The notes beneath the pieces were generated by a model that made no database searches, was not told the origin of the DNA, and saw nothing but the letters and a program-made list of their open reading frames with translations. Shown one piece after another: positions 8,226 through 17,510 of a stretch of 64,000 nucleotides of DNA (its first letter is position 1; each line of letters begins with the position of its first letter). A program made the translations under genes and the position numbers. Source of the stretch: Sinomonas cyclohexanicum (GTDB lineage Bacteria; Actinomycetota; Actinomycetes; Actinomycetales; Micrococcaceae); assembly GCF_020886775.1 (NCBI RefSeq), contig NZ_AP024525.1, positions 4,030,001 to 4,094,000 of the forward strand. Reading direction: 5' to 3'.

Positions 8226-8702
8226 ATGCAGACACATGCCAAGCTGACCATCCGACGAGTGCCGTGGTCGAACTGCGTGGGACGCGACCTCCGCGCTGCG
8301 CAGCAGGCCGAGCGCGGCGCCGCCCCGGACCCGACGGACGCGGACCTCGCCGTCTTCCTCATCGCCTACGAGCGCGCCACCGGCCAGCCGCTCGGGTGCG
8401 GCGGCCTGCGGTGGCTCGAGCCGACCATCGCGGAGGCAAGGCCGATCTACGTCCTGCCCTACGCGCGGGGGGCGGGGATCGCCGCGTCGATCCTCACCGC
8501 GCTCGAGGGAGAGGCGCACGCCGCCGGCGTCACCACCGTGGTGGCCGAGGCCGCCACCGCCCGCCCCGGCGGCGAGCCGTTCTTCGAGGCGGCCGGCTAC
8601 CGGCGCATCCCGAACTTCGGGCCGTACCAGGAGTCCGAGGAGTCGGTGTGCCTCGCCAAGCCGGTCATGAACCCCATACGGGTCCACGCTGCCCCCGTCT
8701 GA
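8226..8702 (+). CDS. GNAT-family N-acetyltransferase
   Basis: A 158-residue acetyltransferase. The central region GCGGLRWLEPTIAEARPIYV leads into the acetyl-CoA-binding stretch LPYARGAGIAASILTALEGE, and FFEAAGYRRIPNFGPYQ is the typical C-terminal strand-helix with conserved Gly-Tyr. The ATG at 8226 has a strong GCAGGAGG site. Divergent from ribA with 136 bases between; no other context points to a substrate. Confidence 0.8.
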   Translation: MQTHAKLTIRRVPWSNCVGRDLRAAQQAERGAAPDPTDADLAVFLIAYERATGQPLGCGGLRWLEPTIAEARPIYVLPYARGAGIAASILTALEGEAHAAGVTTVVAEAATARPGGEPFFEAAGYRRIPNFGPYQESEESVCLAKPVMNPIRVHAAPV

Positions 8703-8735
8703 GCGCCCCGTCTGAGCGAGGTCCTCAGACCGGGG

Positions 8736-9917
8736 TCACCACTCCAGCTGCTCCTCCCGCGAGCGCCAGTGGATCCAGCGCCGCCACGCGTCGGGGGCAA
8801 GCACCACGGCCACGCCGACGACCGCGCCGATCGCCGTGTCGATGAAGCGATCGTGCAGGAGGTCGAGGGGATTGATGTGGACAACGAGCAGGGTTGAAAG
8901 GAGCGCGAGCGGCGTCACGCACACCTGTGCGAGGAAGTACTGCCGGGCGATGAGCATCTCCGCGCCGAACTGGCACAGCGAGATGAGCACCACCATGACC
9001 CACGCTTCCGGCCGCACCGCCACGATGAGGGCCAGGATCGCGAGGCCCACCATGGTGCCGAGGATACGCTGCAGGCCACGGGCGACGCGGTGCCGGGTCG
9101 TGTGCCCCACGAGGGGCACGACGGCGGCGACCATCGCCCAGTAGTTGTGGCCGAACCCGAGGGCCTGGCCCACGATCGTCGCGATGGTGCCAGCGACGCT
9201 CGCCGCCACGAGGTACCCGACCGACTCGAGCCACAGGGCCTGGCGCTCGTGGGCGGCAAGGCGCACGCGCCAGGCAGACCGGACCCCTGCCCAGGTGAGC
9301 GGGGTGCGCCGCGAGGGCACCACCCGGGAGGCCATCCCGATGAGCACGGCGAGGAGCACCGTGAGCGCGGCCGCGAGTATCGCCTGCCCCAGGGGCGGCT
9401 GGTGCGGCACGGACGCAATCGCGGCGTACGCGAAGATGTGGAACAGCGAGCCCGCGGGGCGCAGACGCCAGTGCCCCACGATGACGGTGCAGCCCCACGC
9501 GACGACGGTGGTGCCGACCACGATGGTCCACGGGCTGATCACGTCGCCGGGGCTGAGCCTCGCGGTGAGCGTGCCTGCGAGGATCACGGCAAGCATGAGC
9601 AGCCCGGCCCGGATCTGGGTCACAATCCGTGTGCGGTGCGGCTCGTTGCGCCCGTAGATCCCCGTGAACGCGCCGAAGCTCGCGAAGATTGCGAGGTCGA
9701 GCCGGCCCAGCAGCACAAGGGTGATGAGCGGCAGGAACACCCCGGCGGCGACGCGGAGCGCCACCTGATGGTCGTTCTTCGCCGGGCCGATGCTGAACAG
9801 CAGCCGGTGGGCGAACTCCCGGGCACGCGAGAGGCCACCGGCGGCCGGGCCGCCCGGGTGCGAGGCGCCGTCGTGCGCCGGAGTGCTGGCCGGGCCCTGC
9901 GTCTCCCGCCCCCTCAC
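8736..9917 (-). CDS. FUSC-family inner membrane protein
   Basis: Membrane protein of the fusaric-acid-resistance/YccS-like (FUSC) family. Two blocks of about four to five hydrophobic helices surround a short charged linker (VPSRRTPLTWAGVRSAWRVRL). GFGHNYWAMVAAVVPLV is the family's second-block signature. The GTG start at 9917, just after the rlmN stop, gives 393 residues; ATG 9983 would overlap rlmN by 59 bases. The disordered N-terminus contains PAHDGASHPGG, encoded by another GCACGACGG repeat. Transported substrates are unknown; aromatic-acid efflux is typical of relatives. Confidence 0.75.
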   Translation of the reverse strand: MRGRETQGPASTPAHDGASHPGGPAAGGLSRAREFAHRLLFSIGPAKNDHQVALRVAAGVFLPLITLVLLGRLDLAIFASFGAFTGIYGRNEPHRTRIVTQIRAGLLMLAVILAGTLTARLSPGDVISPWTIVVGTTVVAWGCTVIVGHWRLRPAGSLFHIFAYAAIASVPHQPPLGQAILAAALTVLLAVLIGMASRVVPSRRTPLTWAGVRSAWRVRLAAHERQALWLESVGYLVAASVAGTIATIVGQALGFGHNYWAMVAAVVPLVGHTTRHRVARGLQRILGTMVGLAILALIVAVRPEAWVMVVLISLCQFGAEMLIARQYFLAQVCVTPLALLSTLLVVHINPLDLLHDRFIDTAIGAVVGVAVVLAPDAWRRWIHWRSREEQLEW

Positions 9918-9924
9918 TCCGCGC

Positions 9925-11136
9925 CTACTCAGCCGCAGCGAGCTGGCCGCAGGCGCCGTCGATCTCCTTGCCGCGCGTGTCACGCAGGGTCGTGGGAATG
10001 CCGGCGGCGCGGAGGGTCTCGATGAACTCCTCCTGCACGTGGCGCTCGGAGGACGTCCAGATGGACCCGGGGGTCGGGTTGAGCGGGATCGGGTTCACGT
10101 GGACCCAGCCGCGGCCGCGCTGGTTGAGCTTCTTCGCGAGGAGGGCGGCGCGCCAGGCGTGGTCGTTCATGTCCTTGATGAGCGCGTACTCGATGCTCAC
10201 GCGGCGGCCGGTCTTCCGGTAGTACTCGTGGGCGGCGTCGAGGGCCTCGTCGACCTTCCAGCGGTTGTTGACGGGGATGAGCTCGTCGCGGAGCTCGTCG
10301 TCGGGCGCGTGGAGCGAGAGGGCGAACGTGACGGGGAGATCCTCATCCGCGAGCTTGCGGATCGCGGGGACGAGGCCCACGGTCGAGACCGTGATGTTGC
10401 GGGCGCTCATGCCCAGGCCCATCGGGACCGGGTCCACGAAGCGGTGCACGGCATTCATGACGCGCTTGTAGTTGGCCAGCGGCTCGCCCATGCCCATGAA
10501 GACGATGTTGGTGACGCGCTCATCCGGGTGCTCCTGCTGGCCCAGCTCACCCGCCGCGATGATGCGGTTCGCCGCGACGACCTGGTCCACGATCTCCGCC
10601 GTGGACATGTTCCGGGTCAGGCCCGCCTGGCCCGTGGCGCAGAACGGGCAGTTCATGCCGCAGCCGGCCTGACTCGACACGCACAGGGTGATGCGGCCGG
10701 GGTAGCGCATGAGCACGGACTCGACGAGGGCGCCGTCGAAGAGGCGCCAGAGGAACTTGATGGTGTTGCCGTCGTCGGTGCGGAGGCGGCGGACTTCGCT
10801 GAGCAGCGGCGGGAAGAGGCCCTCGACCAGTTCCCCGCGGCCCGCCTTGGGCAGGTCGCTCATCGCGTCAGGGTCCGTGGTCCAGTGCTGGAAGTAGTGG
10901 GTGCTCAGCTGCTTCGCGCGGAACGCCGGCAGGCCGAGCTCCTTGACCTTCGTCTGGCGCTCCTCGAGGCTGAGGTCCGCGAAGTGCTGCGGCGGCTGCT
11001 TGACCCGCGGGGACGCGAACTGCAGCAGCGGCCGGCCCTCGGCGGTACGCTGCTGCTCCCAGCCCTCGGCCTTGGGCTGAACCTGGGCGCGGGCCTCGGG
11101 GCGGGACGTGTCAGGGGTGCTGGCGGCGGAAGTCAT
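9925..11136 (-). CDS. rlmN: Dual-specificity 23S rRNA A2503 / tRNA A37 C2-methyltransferase
   Basis: Radical SAM methyltransferase. The 4Fe-4S cluster motif appears as [15 protein letters not shown] (CxxxCxxC), followed by [12 protein letters not shown] and the SAM-binding regions. The substrate-adduct cysteine lies near the C-terminus in [16 protein letters not shown] 11136 gives 403 residues; two further ATGs at 11145 and 11148 add three or four residues and cannot be separated by ribosome site. The stop lies 8 bases before the proposed start of the FUSC gene, so the two are probably cotranscribed. Confidence 0.94.
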   Translation of the reverse strand: MTSAASTPDTSRPEARAQVQPKAEGWEQQRTAEGRPLLQFASPRVKQPPQHFADLSLEERQTKVKELGLPAFRAKQLSTHYFQHWTTDPDAMSDLPKAGRGELVEGLFPPLLSEVRRLRTDDGNTIKFLWRLFDGALVESVLMRYPGRITLCVSSQAGCGMNCPFCATGQAGLTRNMSTAEIVDQVVAANRIIAAGELGQQEHPDERVTNIVFMGMGEPLANYKRVMNAVHRFVDPVPMGLGMSARNITVSTVGLVPAIRKLADEDLPVTFALSLHAPDDELRDELIPVNNRWKVDEALDAAHEYYRKTGRRVSIEYALIKDMNDHAWRAALLAKKLNQRGRGWVHVNPIPLNPTPGSIWTSSERHVQEEFIETLRAAGIPTTLRDTRGKEIDGACGQLAAAE

Positions 11137-11227
11137 CCTGTCCATCATCCCATGCCCGTTTGGCCAGCGGCCAATCGGGGCACTATGATTCCGCTCTCGC
11201 CGGGGGCAGGCGCCTCCCTCGTCGCCC

Positions 11228-11286
11228 CGAAATGTTGGGTTGAGCAGGGTCCGAGCGCCTCCCACCCTGCTCAACCCAACATTTCG
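11228..11286. terminator. 23-bp perfect hairpin between the ABC transporter and rlmN
   Basis: The arms 11228-11250 and 11264-11286 are exact reverse complements around a 13-base loop. The arm begins CGAAATGTTGGGTTGAGC. It sits between the end of the ABC gene (11355) and the rlmN start (11136) on the same strand, so it should separate the two transcripts. No U-tract is present. Confidence 0.7.
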
Positions 11287-11354
11287 CGGGCGGCCGGTTC
11301 GCGGGCCGGGCGGGCCTGGGGCGGGAGGGCGGGAGGCCGCGGGCACGGGCGGCG

Positions 11355-13250
11355 TCAGCCGCGGCGGGCCGGGGACGGGGCCGCCGCCTGCTCCGCGTAC
11401 AGCCGCGCGTATGCACCGCCGGCGGCGAGGAGCTCGGCGTGCGTCCCGTGCTCGACGATCCGCCCGCCGTCCACCACGTAGATGACGTCGGCGGCCACCA
11501 CGGTCGAGAGCCGGTGCGCGATCGCGATGGTGGTGCGCCCGTGCGCGGCCGTGTCGAGGGCCTGCTGGACCACGCGCTCGGAGATGGTGTCAAGGGCGCT
11601 CGTGGCCTCGTCGAGGATGAGCACCTCGGGGTCCTTGAGCAGCACCCGCGCAATCGCGATGCGCTGCTTCTCCCCGCCCGAGAGCCGGTACCCGCGCTCC
11701 CCCACCACGGTGTCGTAGCCGTCCGGGAACCCGGCGATCGTGGCGTGGATGTTCGCCGACCGCGCGGCCGCCTCGAGCTCCTCGTCGGTCGCGTCCGGCT
11801 TGGCGTAGCGCAGGTTCTCGGCGATCGTCGCGTGGAACAGGTACGTCTCCTGGCTCACGACGCCGATGTGGCTCACGAGGGATTCGCGGTCGAGATCCCG
11901 CACATCATGCCCCGCGAAGCGGACCGCGCCCGAGGACGCCTCGTAGAACCGCGGGATCAGGTAGGAGACCGTGGTCTTCCCGGCGCCGCTCGGGCCCACG
12001 AACGCGGCGTACTGCCCGGGCTCGATCGTGAAGGAGACGTCATCGAGAGTAGCCCGGTCCACGCCGCGCGCGTCCGGGTAGCGGAACGTCACGCCGTCGA
12101 ACTCCACCTCGCCCAGGCACGGCGCGTGCGCGGGGAGGGGCGCGGCGTCGGGCGCGTCCACGATGGCGGGACGCAGGTCGAGGTACTCGAAGATGCGTGC
12201 GAAGAGCGCGCCGGAGGTCTGCAGGTCCAGCGCCACCCGCATGAGCGCAATGAGCGGGAACAGGAGCCTGGCCTGGACGTTGGTGAAGGCGACGATCGTA
12301 CCGGCGGTGATCGCGACATTGCCTCCCGTGATGAGCCACCCCGCCACCAGGTACACGATCGCGGGGATCGAGGAGAGGAAGATCGTCACGAGCGCGAAGA
12401 AGTACTGCCCGCTCATGGCCTGCCGGACCTGGAGCCGGACGAGGTTCGTGTTCTCGGCGGAGTACTTGGCGATCTCGTCCGGCTGGCGGTTGAAGCTCTT
12501 GGAGAGCAGGATCCCGGACACGCTCAGCGACTCCTGGGTGATCGCCGTCATGTCCGAGAGCGACTCCTGGGTCTTCGTGGCGATCCGCGCGCGGACCTGC
12601 CCCACGCGGCGCTGCGCCACGACGAGGAACGGCATGAGCACGATCGCGATGAGCGTCAGCTGCCAGTTGAGCGCCACCATCGCCACGAATGCCGCGATGA
12701 CCGTGACGATGTTGCCCACCACGCCGGAGACGGTGTTCTGCAGGACGCTCGCGACGCCGCCGACGTCGTTCTGCAGACGCGACTGGATCACGCCTGTCTT
12801 GGTGCGGGTGAAGAAGCTCAGCTCCATGGACTGCAGGTGGCTGAAGAGGCGCACACGCAGGGACCCCATGACGCGGTTGCCCACGGTCGAGGTCAGGTAT
12901 GTCTGCCACACGCCCAGCAGCGCCGAGAGGACGTACGCGCCGACCATGAGGCCCACGAGCTCGCCGAGCCGCGGCAGGTTGGGGCCGCCGCTCGCCGGGA
13001 AGAGGCCGTCGTCGAAGATGCGCTGGGTGAGCAGCGGCGGCGCGACGGACAGCGCCGCCGCCGCGAGGACGAGCACCACCGTGAGCACGAGCGCGCCGCG
13101 GTGGGGCCGGAACAGCTCGGCGATGCGCCGCAGCAGGTGCGGGATCTTCGGCGCCTCGGCGTTGAGCTTCTTCTGCAGGGCAACGTCGCCGCTCGAGATG
13201 CGGCCTCCGCGCACGACGCCGCCGGGTCGCCCGGGTGGGTGTTGGGACAT
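11355..13250 (-). CDS. ABC exporter half-transporter (fused TMD-NBD), multidrug type
   Basis: A 631-residue type IV ABC exporter that should work as a dimer. Residues about 50-340 form six transmembrane helices. The nucleotide-binding domain shows Walker [10 protein letters not shown], the signature LSGGEKQR, Walker [13 protein letters not shown] and the H-loop [12 protein letters not shown] 13250 follows a GGAAGGGGG site. The padR gene ends 27 bases upstream on the same strand. A PadR repressor plus exporter is a common drug-responsive pair, so efflux of a toxic compound is likely. The N-terminus [12 protein letters not shown] overlaps a half copy of the GCACGACGG repeat. Confidence 0.9.
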   Translation of the reverse strand: MSQHPPGRPGGVVRGGRISSGDVALQKKLNAEAPKIPHLLRRIAELFRPHRGALVLTVVLVLAAAALSVAPPLLTQRIFDDGLFPASGGPNLPRLGELVGLMVGAYVLSALLGVWQTYLTSTVGNRVMGSLRVRLFSHLQSMELSFFTRTKTGVIQSRLQNDVGGVASVLQNTVSGVVGNIVTVIAAFVAMVALNWQLTLIAIVLMPFLVVAQRRVGQVRARIATKTQESLSDMTAITQESLSVSGILLSKSFNRQPDEIAKYSAENTNLVRLQVRQAMSGQYFFALVTIFLSSIPAIVYLVAGWLITGGNVAITAGTIVAFTNVQARLLFPLIALMRVALDLQTSGALFARIFEYLDLRPAIVDAPDAAPLPAHAPCLGEVEFDGVTFRYPDARGVDRATLDDVSFTIEPGQYAAFVGPSGAGKTTVSYLIPRFYEASSGAVRFAGHDVRDLDRESLVSHIGVVSQETYLFHATIAENLRYAKPDATDEELEAAARSANIHATIAGFPDGYDTVVGERGYRLSGGEKQRIAIARVLLKDPEVLILDEATSALDTISERVVQQALDTAAHGRTTIAIAHRLSTVVAADVIYVVDGGRIVEHGTHAELLAAGGAYARLYAEQAAAPSPARRG

Positions 13251-13277
13251 GGGCGTCGCCCCCTTCCTGAGCTGAGG

Positions 13278-13961
13278 CTACTCCGCGAGGATCATGTACA
13301 GGGCCTTGCGTGCCTCGTCGATCTTGACGGCCGCCTGGGCGCGCTGCTCGTCCGTGGCGGCGCCGCGGAACTGGTGCAGCACCCCCATGAACTTGCCGAC
13401 GCTCTCCATGAACGCCTGGGTGGCCTCGCTTCTTCCGGGCGCCGCGTCCCACGCCTGGGTGAGCTCGTCGGCGTGGTCGGCGACGTAGGTGCGGCCGGCG
13501 TCCGTGAGCGTGTACTCGGTGCGCTTGCCCTCGCCCGTCTGCTCGACGAGCTCCTCGTCGACGAGCTGCTGGAGCGTCGGGTACACCGAGCCAGGGCTAG
13601 GGCGCCAAACGCCGTTGGTCTTCTCGTTCGCGGCCTGGATGATGCCATAGCCGGTGAGCGGCTGCTCGGACAGGAGCGAGAGGATCATGGCGCGCACGTC
13701 GCCGCGGCTCGCGCGCCGTCCTCCGCGGGGTCCGAAGCCGGGCGGGAAGCCGTGGCCCCCGCGCCCGCCCGGGCCGAAGCCGTGCCCGCCGAACCCGGGA
13801 CCGAAGCCCGGGAAGCCGCCCGGCCCGCCGGGGGCGAAGCCGCCCGGGCCGCCCGGTCCGAAGCCGCCGGGCCCGAAGCCCCGGCCCTGCGGGCCGCGGG
13901 GGCCGTCGTGGTGGTGCATCGCCTCGAAGTCATGGTGATGGTGGTGTGGATGTCCGCGCAT
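13278..13961 (-). CDS. PadR-family repressor with His- and Gly-rich N-terminal tail
   Basis: The C-terminal half is a PadR winged helix (SEQPLTGYGIIQAANEKTNG, then WRPSPGSVYPTLQQLVDEEL), followed by the helical dimerisation part. The first roughly 85 residues are unusual: a histidine cluster (HPHHHHH, MHHHDGPRG), then repeated GFGPGG/GGPGG segments of low complexity. ATG 13961 has an excellent AGGAGG site, so the tail is translated. A near-perfect palindrome centred on CGATATATCG sits 57-84 bases upstream, the expected autoregulatory site. The His cluster may bind metal; that is speculation. Confidence 0.88.
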   Translation of the reverse strand: MRGHPHHHHHDFEAMHHHDGPRGPQGRGFGPGGFGPGGPGGFAPGGPGGFPGFGPGFGGHGFGPGGRGGHGFPPGFGPRGGRRASRGDVRAMILSLLSEQPLTGYGIIQAANEKTNGVWRPSPGSVYPTLQQLVDEELVEQTGEGKRTEYTLTDAGRTYVADHADELTQAWDAAPGRSEATQAFMESVGKFMGVLHQFRGAATDEQRAQAAVKIDEARKALYMILAE

Positions 13962-14017
13962 GGCGTCCTCCTGATGTCTGCGTTGGCTGTTATCGATGCC
14001 GGGCCCGATCCGGACCC

Positions 14018-14045
14018 GACACTTAACGATATATCGCTGAGTGTC
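14018..14045. promoter_or_regulatory. Probable PadR operator
   Basis: A 28-bp near-palindrome: GACACT outer arms, a CGATATATCG core, and two three-base spacers (TAA, CTG) that match each other at the middle base. It lies 57-84 bases upstream of the padR start, where it would overlap the promoter of the padR-ABC operon. AT-rich cores of this type are usual for PadR proteins. Confidence 0.75.
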
Positions 14046-14069
14046 AGAGAACAAGAGGGTTAGACAAGC

Positions 14070-14127
14070 GCTGCCCCGGCCCGCATCTCCTTGGTGTATT
14101 CACGCAGGAGATGCGGCCCGGGGCAGC
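14070..14127. terminator. 22-bp hairpin downstream of the AhpD-like gene
   Basis: Arms 14070-14091 and 14106-14127 pair with one mismatch around a 14-base loop. The hairpin lies 24 bases after the AhpD-like stop (minus strand) and before the padR promoter, so it probably insulates the two units. Confidence 0.7.
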
Positions 14128-14150
14128 AGATGTGTTGGGTCGCGGGTGGC

Positions 14151-14630
14151 CTACAGCCTCACCTTGTGCCGGCTCACGATCGAGAGGCGGTTGAACGCGT
14201 TCATCGAGATCGCGGCCCAGCAGAGGGCGGAGAACCTCTCGTCGCCGAGTTCGGCATGGGCGCGGTCGAGGATGGCTGCGCGCTCGTCGTCGTCCGGGAG
14301 CAGGGTGATGGCCTCGGCGATGTCGAGGGCAACCCGCTCGAGCACTGTGAACATGCCGGCCTCGCGCCAGGCGGGCAGCACGTTGAGCTTGCGCGCGGGG
14401 ACGCCGGCCTCGGCGGCCTGGCGGCCGTGGAGGTCGAGGCAGTAGGTGCAGCGGTTGATCTGGGAGATGCGCAGGCTCAGGAGTTCGACGGCGTCGCGCG
14501 GGACTCCCGCCGCGTCGGTCGCCTCGTGGACCTTGGCCCGGAACGCCACGAGCGACTTCCAGATCGCGGGGTTGGCCTTGTCGAGGTAGAAGGAGGCGGG
14601 CTCTTCGAGGTCGGCTTCGGGGTTCGTCAT
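14151..14630 (-). CDS. AhpD-like / carboxymuconolactone decarboxylase family protein
   Basis: A 159-residue alkylhydroperoxidase-like protein. The diagnostic redox motif is INRCTYCLDLHGRQA (CxxC-x3-H), and the rest is helical. Such proteins act in peroxide defence or as uncharacterised oxidoreductases. Start ATG 14630. Monocistronic, with a hairpin after it and a 14-bp repeat array ahead of it. Confidence 0.88.
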   Translation of the reverse strand: MTNPEADLEEPASFYLDKANPAIWKSLVAFRAKVHEATDAAGVPRDAVELLSLRISQINRCTYCLDLHGRQAAEAGVPARKLNVLPAWREAGMFTVLERVALDIAEAITLLPDDDERAAILDRAHAELGDERFSALCWAAISMNAFNRLSIVSRHKVRL

Positions 14631-14676
14631 GGACCCATCATGGCGCGCGGCCCGGGCCGGCGGCCGCACCCCGCAA

Positions 14677-14748
14677 GAGATGACCCCCAGGACGTGACAC
14701 CCAGAAGGTGACTCCCAGAGCCTGGGGGTCACCTTCTGGGTGTCATGT
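14677..14748. repeat. 14-bp repeat array, left part (interrupted by the IS)
   Basis: Three forward units (GAGATGACCCCCAG, GACGTGACACCCAG, AAGGTGACTCCCAG; 14677-14718) are followed by inverted units (CTGGGGGTCACCTT at 14722, CTGGGTGTCATGT at 14736). The last is cut at 14748 by the IS481-type element. The inverted half continues at 16166. Forward against inverted units would form a long hairpin. Confidence 0.8.
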
Positions 14749-16165
14749 GTGATGTCTCGGGAGATCGGTGACGGTTCTGTGTCAGGACATCGGTGACGGT
14801 TGGTGTGTCAGGACATTGGTGACGTTTCTCTTCTTGGTGTGGCTTCGGCCGTTGCCGACATACGTTGTTCCTGGTTCGGGCCAGCTGTGTTCGATGATGA
14901 GGACGCCTTCGGTATCGAAGATGCTGATGGCCGTTGGCGAGTAGAGGATGTGGACACTCTGGCCGGCGCGGGCGGCGCTGATCTGGAAGGCCGTTCCGCG
15001 GGCCCGGATGGTCCCGTTCCTGCGCACGCGTGCAGTCCGGAGCCGGTCGTCTGGGGGTGCTGGCCGTGGTGCGGCGCCCTGTGCTGGGACGGGCGGCTCG
15101 AGCGGCTCGGGCACGGGGGCGGGCCGTGGCGGCTCGGCTTTGGGCGTCGCCTGCCAAGCCTGCAGCGGGGTGGTCCGCCCGGGCAGGCCCTGGTGGGGGC
15201 GCTGGGTGTTGTAGATGAGGTCGAATGCGTCGACCTGGGCCTGGAGTTCCTCGAGGGTCTCGGCGAGCGGCTGCTTGTCCAGCCAGCGGAAGAGCGTGCT
15301 GTGGAACCGTTCGTTCTTGCCCTGGGTGGTGGGCTTGTAGGGCTTGCCGGTGATCGGCTCCACGCCCAGGGCCGTGACGTGGGCGACGAGCCGGCCGAGC
15401 ACCCCGCGCCGGCTGGGGTTCAGGGCTACGCCGTTGTCGCTCAGGAGCCGCTGGGGCACCCCATGGGCGGCGATTCCCTTGTCCACGACCGCGATCGCCG
15501 CCTCGGCCGTCTCCGACCACGCGACGTGGGAGGCAACGGCGTAGCGGGCGTGGTCATCGAGGAGCTGGAAGATGACGCACTTGCGGCCCCGGGCCAGGAC
15601 GTACTCGGTCGCGTCCAGCTGCCAGCACGCGTTCGGCGCGGGATAGACGAACCGGCGGTACGAGGCCCGGGGCTTCTTCTTCGGCTCCAGCCTGGCGACC
15701 CCGGCCTCGCGGAAGATGCGCGCCAGCGACGCGACCGATGGCGCCTGCATGCCCATCGCCGTCATCTTGTCGTGCACGCTGATCGGTCCGTGGTCCAGCC
15801 CGGAGCGCTCCAGCGCAGCGCGCACATCCACCGCCTGCTGCTTGACCTGGGCGATGATCTGGGTCGGGCTGGACTTCGGGCGGCGTGAGCGTGGTTCCAG
15901 CACCGCCGCTGGCCCTTCCTCCCTGGCGCGCTGCCGGAGCGCATAGAACGTCTTGCGGGAGATACCGTGCTCGGCACAGAACGTCGACACCGCCCCGCGC
16001 GGGGCGGTGTCGGGCCACCGGGAGATGGCAAGGCGGACACGGGGATCAACGGGCTCGGAGTGACTCACTCACCAGTCTGACCCGGAGATGTGTCACCACC
16101 AAGACCCCCCGAACCGTCACCGATGTCCTGACACAGAACCGTCACCGATGTCCTGCGAGATAACA
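14749..16165 (-). mobile_element. IS481-family insertion sequence
   Basis: About 1,417 bp flanked by 16-bp direct repeats (CTTCTGGGTGTCATGT at 14733-14748 and 16166-16181), consistent with a target duplication. Inside each end are exact 37-bp inverted repeats (14765-14801 and 16112-16148), each containing CATCGGTGACGG-type words. The outer tips match imperfectly (TGATGTCTCG against TGTTATCTCG). One intact transposase gene on the minus strand fills it, so the element may still be active. Confidence 0.88.
14782..16068 (-). CDS. IS481-family transposase
   Basis: A 428-residue DDE transposase. The N-terminal HTH (GISRKTFYALRQRAREEG) is followed by the rve integrase core with catalytic residues in WQLDATEYVL (D), RLLSDNGVAL (D) and GKNERFHSTL (E). 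IYNTQRPHQGL is the usual family ending of the core. The C-terminal extension ends with a beta-rich segment. The start is probably GTG 16068. The gene fills the element and looks intact. Confidence 0.92.
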   Translation of the reverse strand: MSHSEPVDPRVRLAISRWPDTAPRGAVSTFCAEHGISRKTFYALRQRAREEGPAAVLEPRSRRPKSSPTQIIAQVKQQAVDVRAALERSGLDHGPISVHDKMTAMGMQAPSVASLARIFREAGVARLEPKKKPRASYRRFVYPAPNACWQLDATEYVLARGRKCVIFQLLDDHARYAVASHVAWSETAEAAIAVVDKGIAAHGVPQRLLSDNGVALNPSRRGVLGRLVAHVTALGVEPITGKPYKPTTQGKNERFHSTLFRWLDKQPLAETLEELQAQVDAFDLIYNTQRPHQGLPGRTTPLQAWQATPKAEPPRPAPVPEPLEPPVPAQGAAPRPAPPDDRLRTARVRRNGTIRARGTAFQISAARAGQSVHILYSPTAISIFDTEGVLIIEHSWPEPGTTYVGNGRSHTKKRNVTNVLTHQPSPMS

Positions 16166-16224
16166 CTTCTGGGTGTCATGTCCCGGGGGTCATGTCCCGG
16201 GGGTCACGTCCTGGGAGTGCGGGC
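16166..16224. repeat. 14-bp repeat array, right part
   Basis: After the IS, inverted units continue in exact 14-base steps: CTGGGTGTCATGTC (16169), CCGGGGGTCATGTC (16183), CCGGGGGTCACGTC (16197) and CTGGGAGTGCGGGC (16211). The array ends at the pobA stop codon. Before the insertion it would have had three forward and five inverted units. Confidence 0.8.
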
Positions 16225-17414
16225 TACTTGGACTGCCACCCCGTGTAGCACTCGGCGATGTACGCGCGGCCGCGCTCGGACTCGAGCAGCGAGCGGAGCT
16301 CGCCAAGCTGGCGGGCCCGGAAGAACTCGTGGTTCGTCTCAGTCGGGACGGTGTGCAGGAGCGTGGTCATCCAGTACGAGAAGTACTGCGCCTTCCAAAC
16401 ACGGTCCAGGGCGCGCTCGGAGTAGGTGTCCATGAGCGCCGTCGAGCCGGACTTGAAGTACGAGTCGAGGGACTCGAACAGCACGCGCACATCGGAGAAC
16501 GCGAGGTTGAGGCCCTTGGCGCCGGTCGGCGGGACGGTGTGCGCGGCGTCGCCGGCGAGGAACAGGTTGCCGTGGCGCATCGGCGTCTGCACGAACGAGC
16601 GGAACGGCAGCACGACCTTGTCCGTGACCGGGCCCTCCTTGAGCTCGAACCCGTTGCCGTTCACGCGCAGGCGCAGCTGCTCCCAGATCTGCTCGTCGGT
16701 CCAGTCGGCGGGGTTGGTGGTCGGGTCGCACTGGAAGTACATGCGCTGGACCGTGTCGGTGCGCTGGGAGATGAGCGCGAACCCGTGCGGCGAGTTGGCG
16801 TAGATGAGCTCGGGGGCGCTGCGCGGGGCCTCGGTGAGGATGCCGAACCAGGCGAACGGGTACTCGTTGAAGTACGTCTTGCGCGCGGCCTCGGGGATCT
16901 GGTGGCGGCAGTACGAGCGCGAGCCGTCCGCGCCGACGAGGATCTCGGCGCGCAGCTCGAAGTCGTTGCCCTCGGAGTCGGTGAAGTGAACCCTCGGCTT
17001 GTCGAGCAGGTCGAAGGCCTCGGTGTTCGAGCACGAGTAGCGCACGTCGCCGCCGTCGGTCTCGCGGCGGGCGGCGAGGTCGTCGAACACGTCGTTCTGC
17101 GGGTACAGCCACACGGACTGGCCTACGAGGCCCTTGAAGTCGATGCGGTGGCCCTCGCCGTTCACGCGGAACTCGGTGCCCTCGTGCTCGTGGCCGTTGC
17201 GCAGCACGTTGTCCACACCCGACTGGACGAGCAGGTCCACGGACCCGGCCTCGAGGATGCCGGCGCGGATGGTCGCCGAGATCTCCGCGCGGGAGCGGAT
17301 CTCCACCACCGTGTTCTCGATCCCGGCCTGGTGCAGGAGGTGCGAGAGCATGAGGCCGGCGGGCCCTGCGCCCATGATGGCCACCTGCGTGGTGATGACG
17401 GTGCGATCGCCCAT
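16224..17414 (-). CDS. pobA: 4-hydroxybenzoate 3-monooxygenase
   Basis: Flavoprotein hydroxylase converting 4-hydroxybenzoate to protocatechuate with NAD(P)H and O2. The 396-residue length is typical. Motifs seen: FAD-binding GAGPAGLML (from residue 15), the NAD(P)H/FAD region LVGADGSRSYCR and the second FAD motif LFLAGDAAHTVPPTGAKG. ATG 17414 follows AAGGAAC. An IclR regulator lies upstream on the same strand and an aromatic-acid symporter is divergent beyond it. The TTTCCG-N5-CGGAAA inverted repeat at 17511-17527 probably controls the gene. Confidence 0.94.
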   Translation of the reverse strand: MGDRTVITTQVAIMGAGPAGLMLSHLLHQAGIENTVVEIRSRAEISATIRAGILEAGSVDLLVQSGVDNVLRNGHEHEGTEFRVNGEGHRIDFKGLVGQSVWLYPQNDVFDDLAARRETDGGDVRYSCSNTEAFDLLDKPRVHFTDSEGNDFELRAEILVGADGSRSYCRHQIPEAARKTYFNEYPFAWFGILTEAPRSAPELIYANSPHGFALISQRTDTVQRMYFQCDPTTNPADWTDEQIWEQLRLRVNGNGFELKEGPVTDKVVLPFRSFVQTPMRHGNLFLAGDAAHTVPPTGAKGLNLAFSDVRVLFESLDSYFKSGSTALMDTYSERALDRVWKAQYFSYWMTTLLHTVPTETNHEFFRARQLGELRSLLESERGRAYIAECYTGWQSK

Positions 17415-17510
17415 GATCGTTCCTTTCGGGTTCGGAGCCTGCTCGCGGGATCCGCGGCGGCCGTACGTCTGCTTCGAGTGTGACGCGGCTCGCTCCCAGC
17501 GCGAACCCGA

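Noticed and set aside
11439-14063. A very long open frame on the plus strand (over 870 codons) opposite the ABC-padR genes
   Set aside because: Arg/Ala/Gly-rich low-complexity product antisense to genes with clear motifs; a by-product of high GC.
14677-16224. 14-bp repeats considered as a CRISPR array
   Set aside because: Units are contiguous without spacers, too short, occur in inverted blocks, and no cas genes are near.
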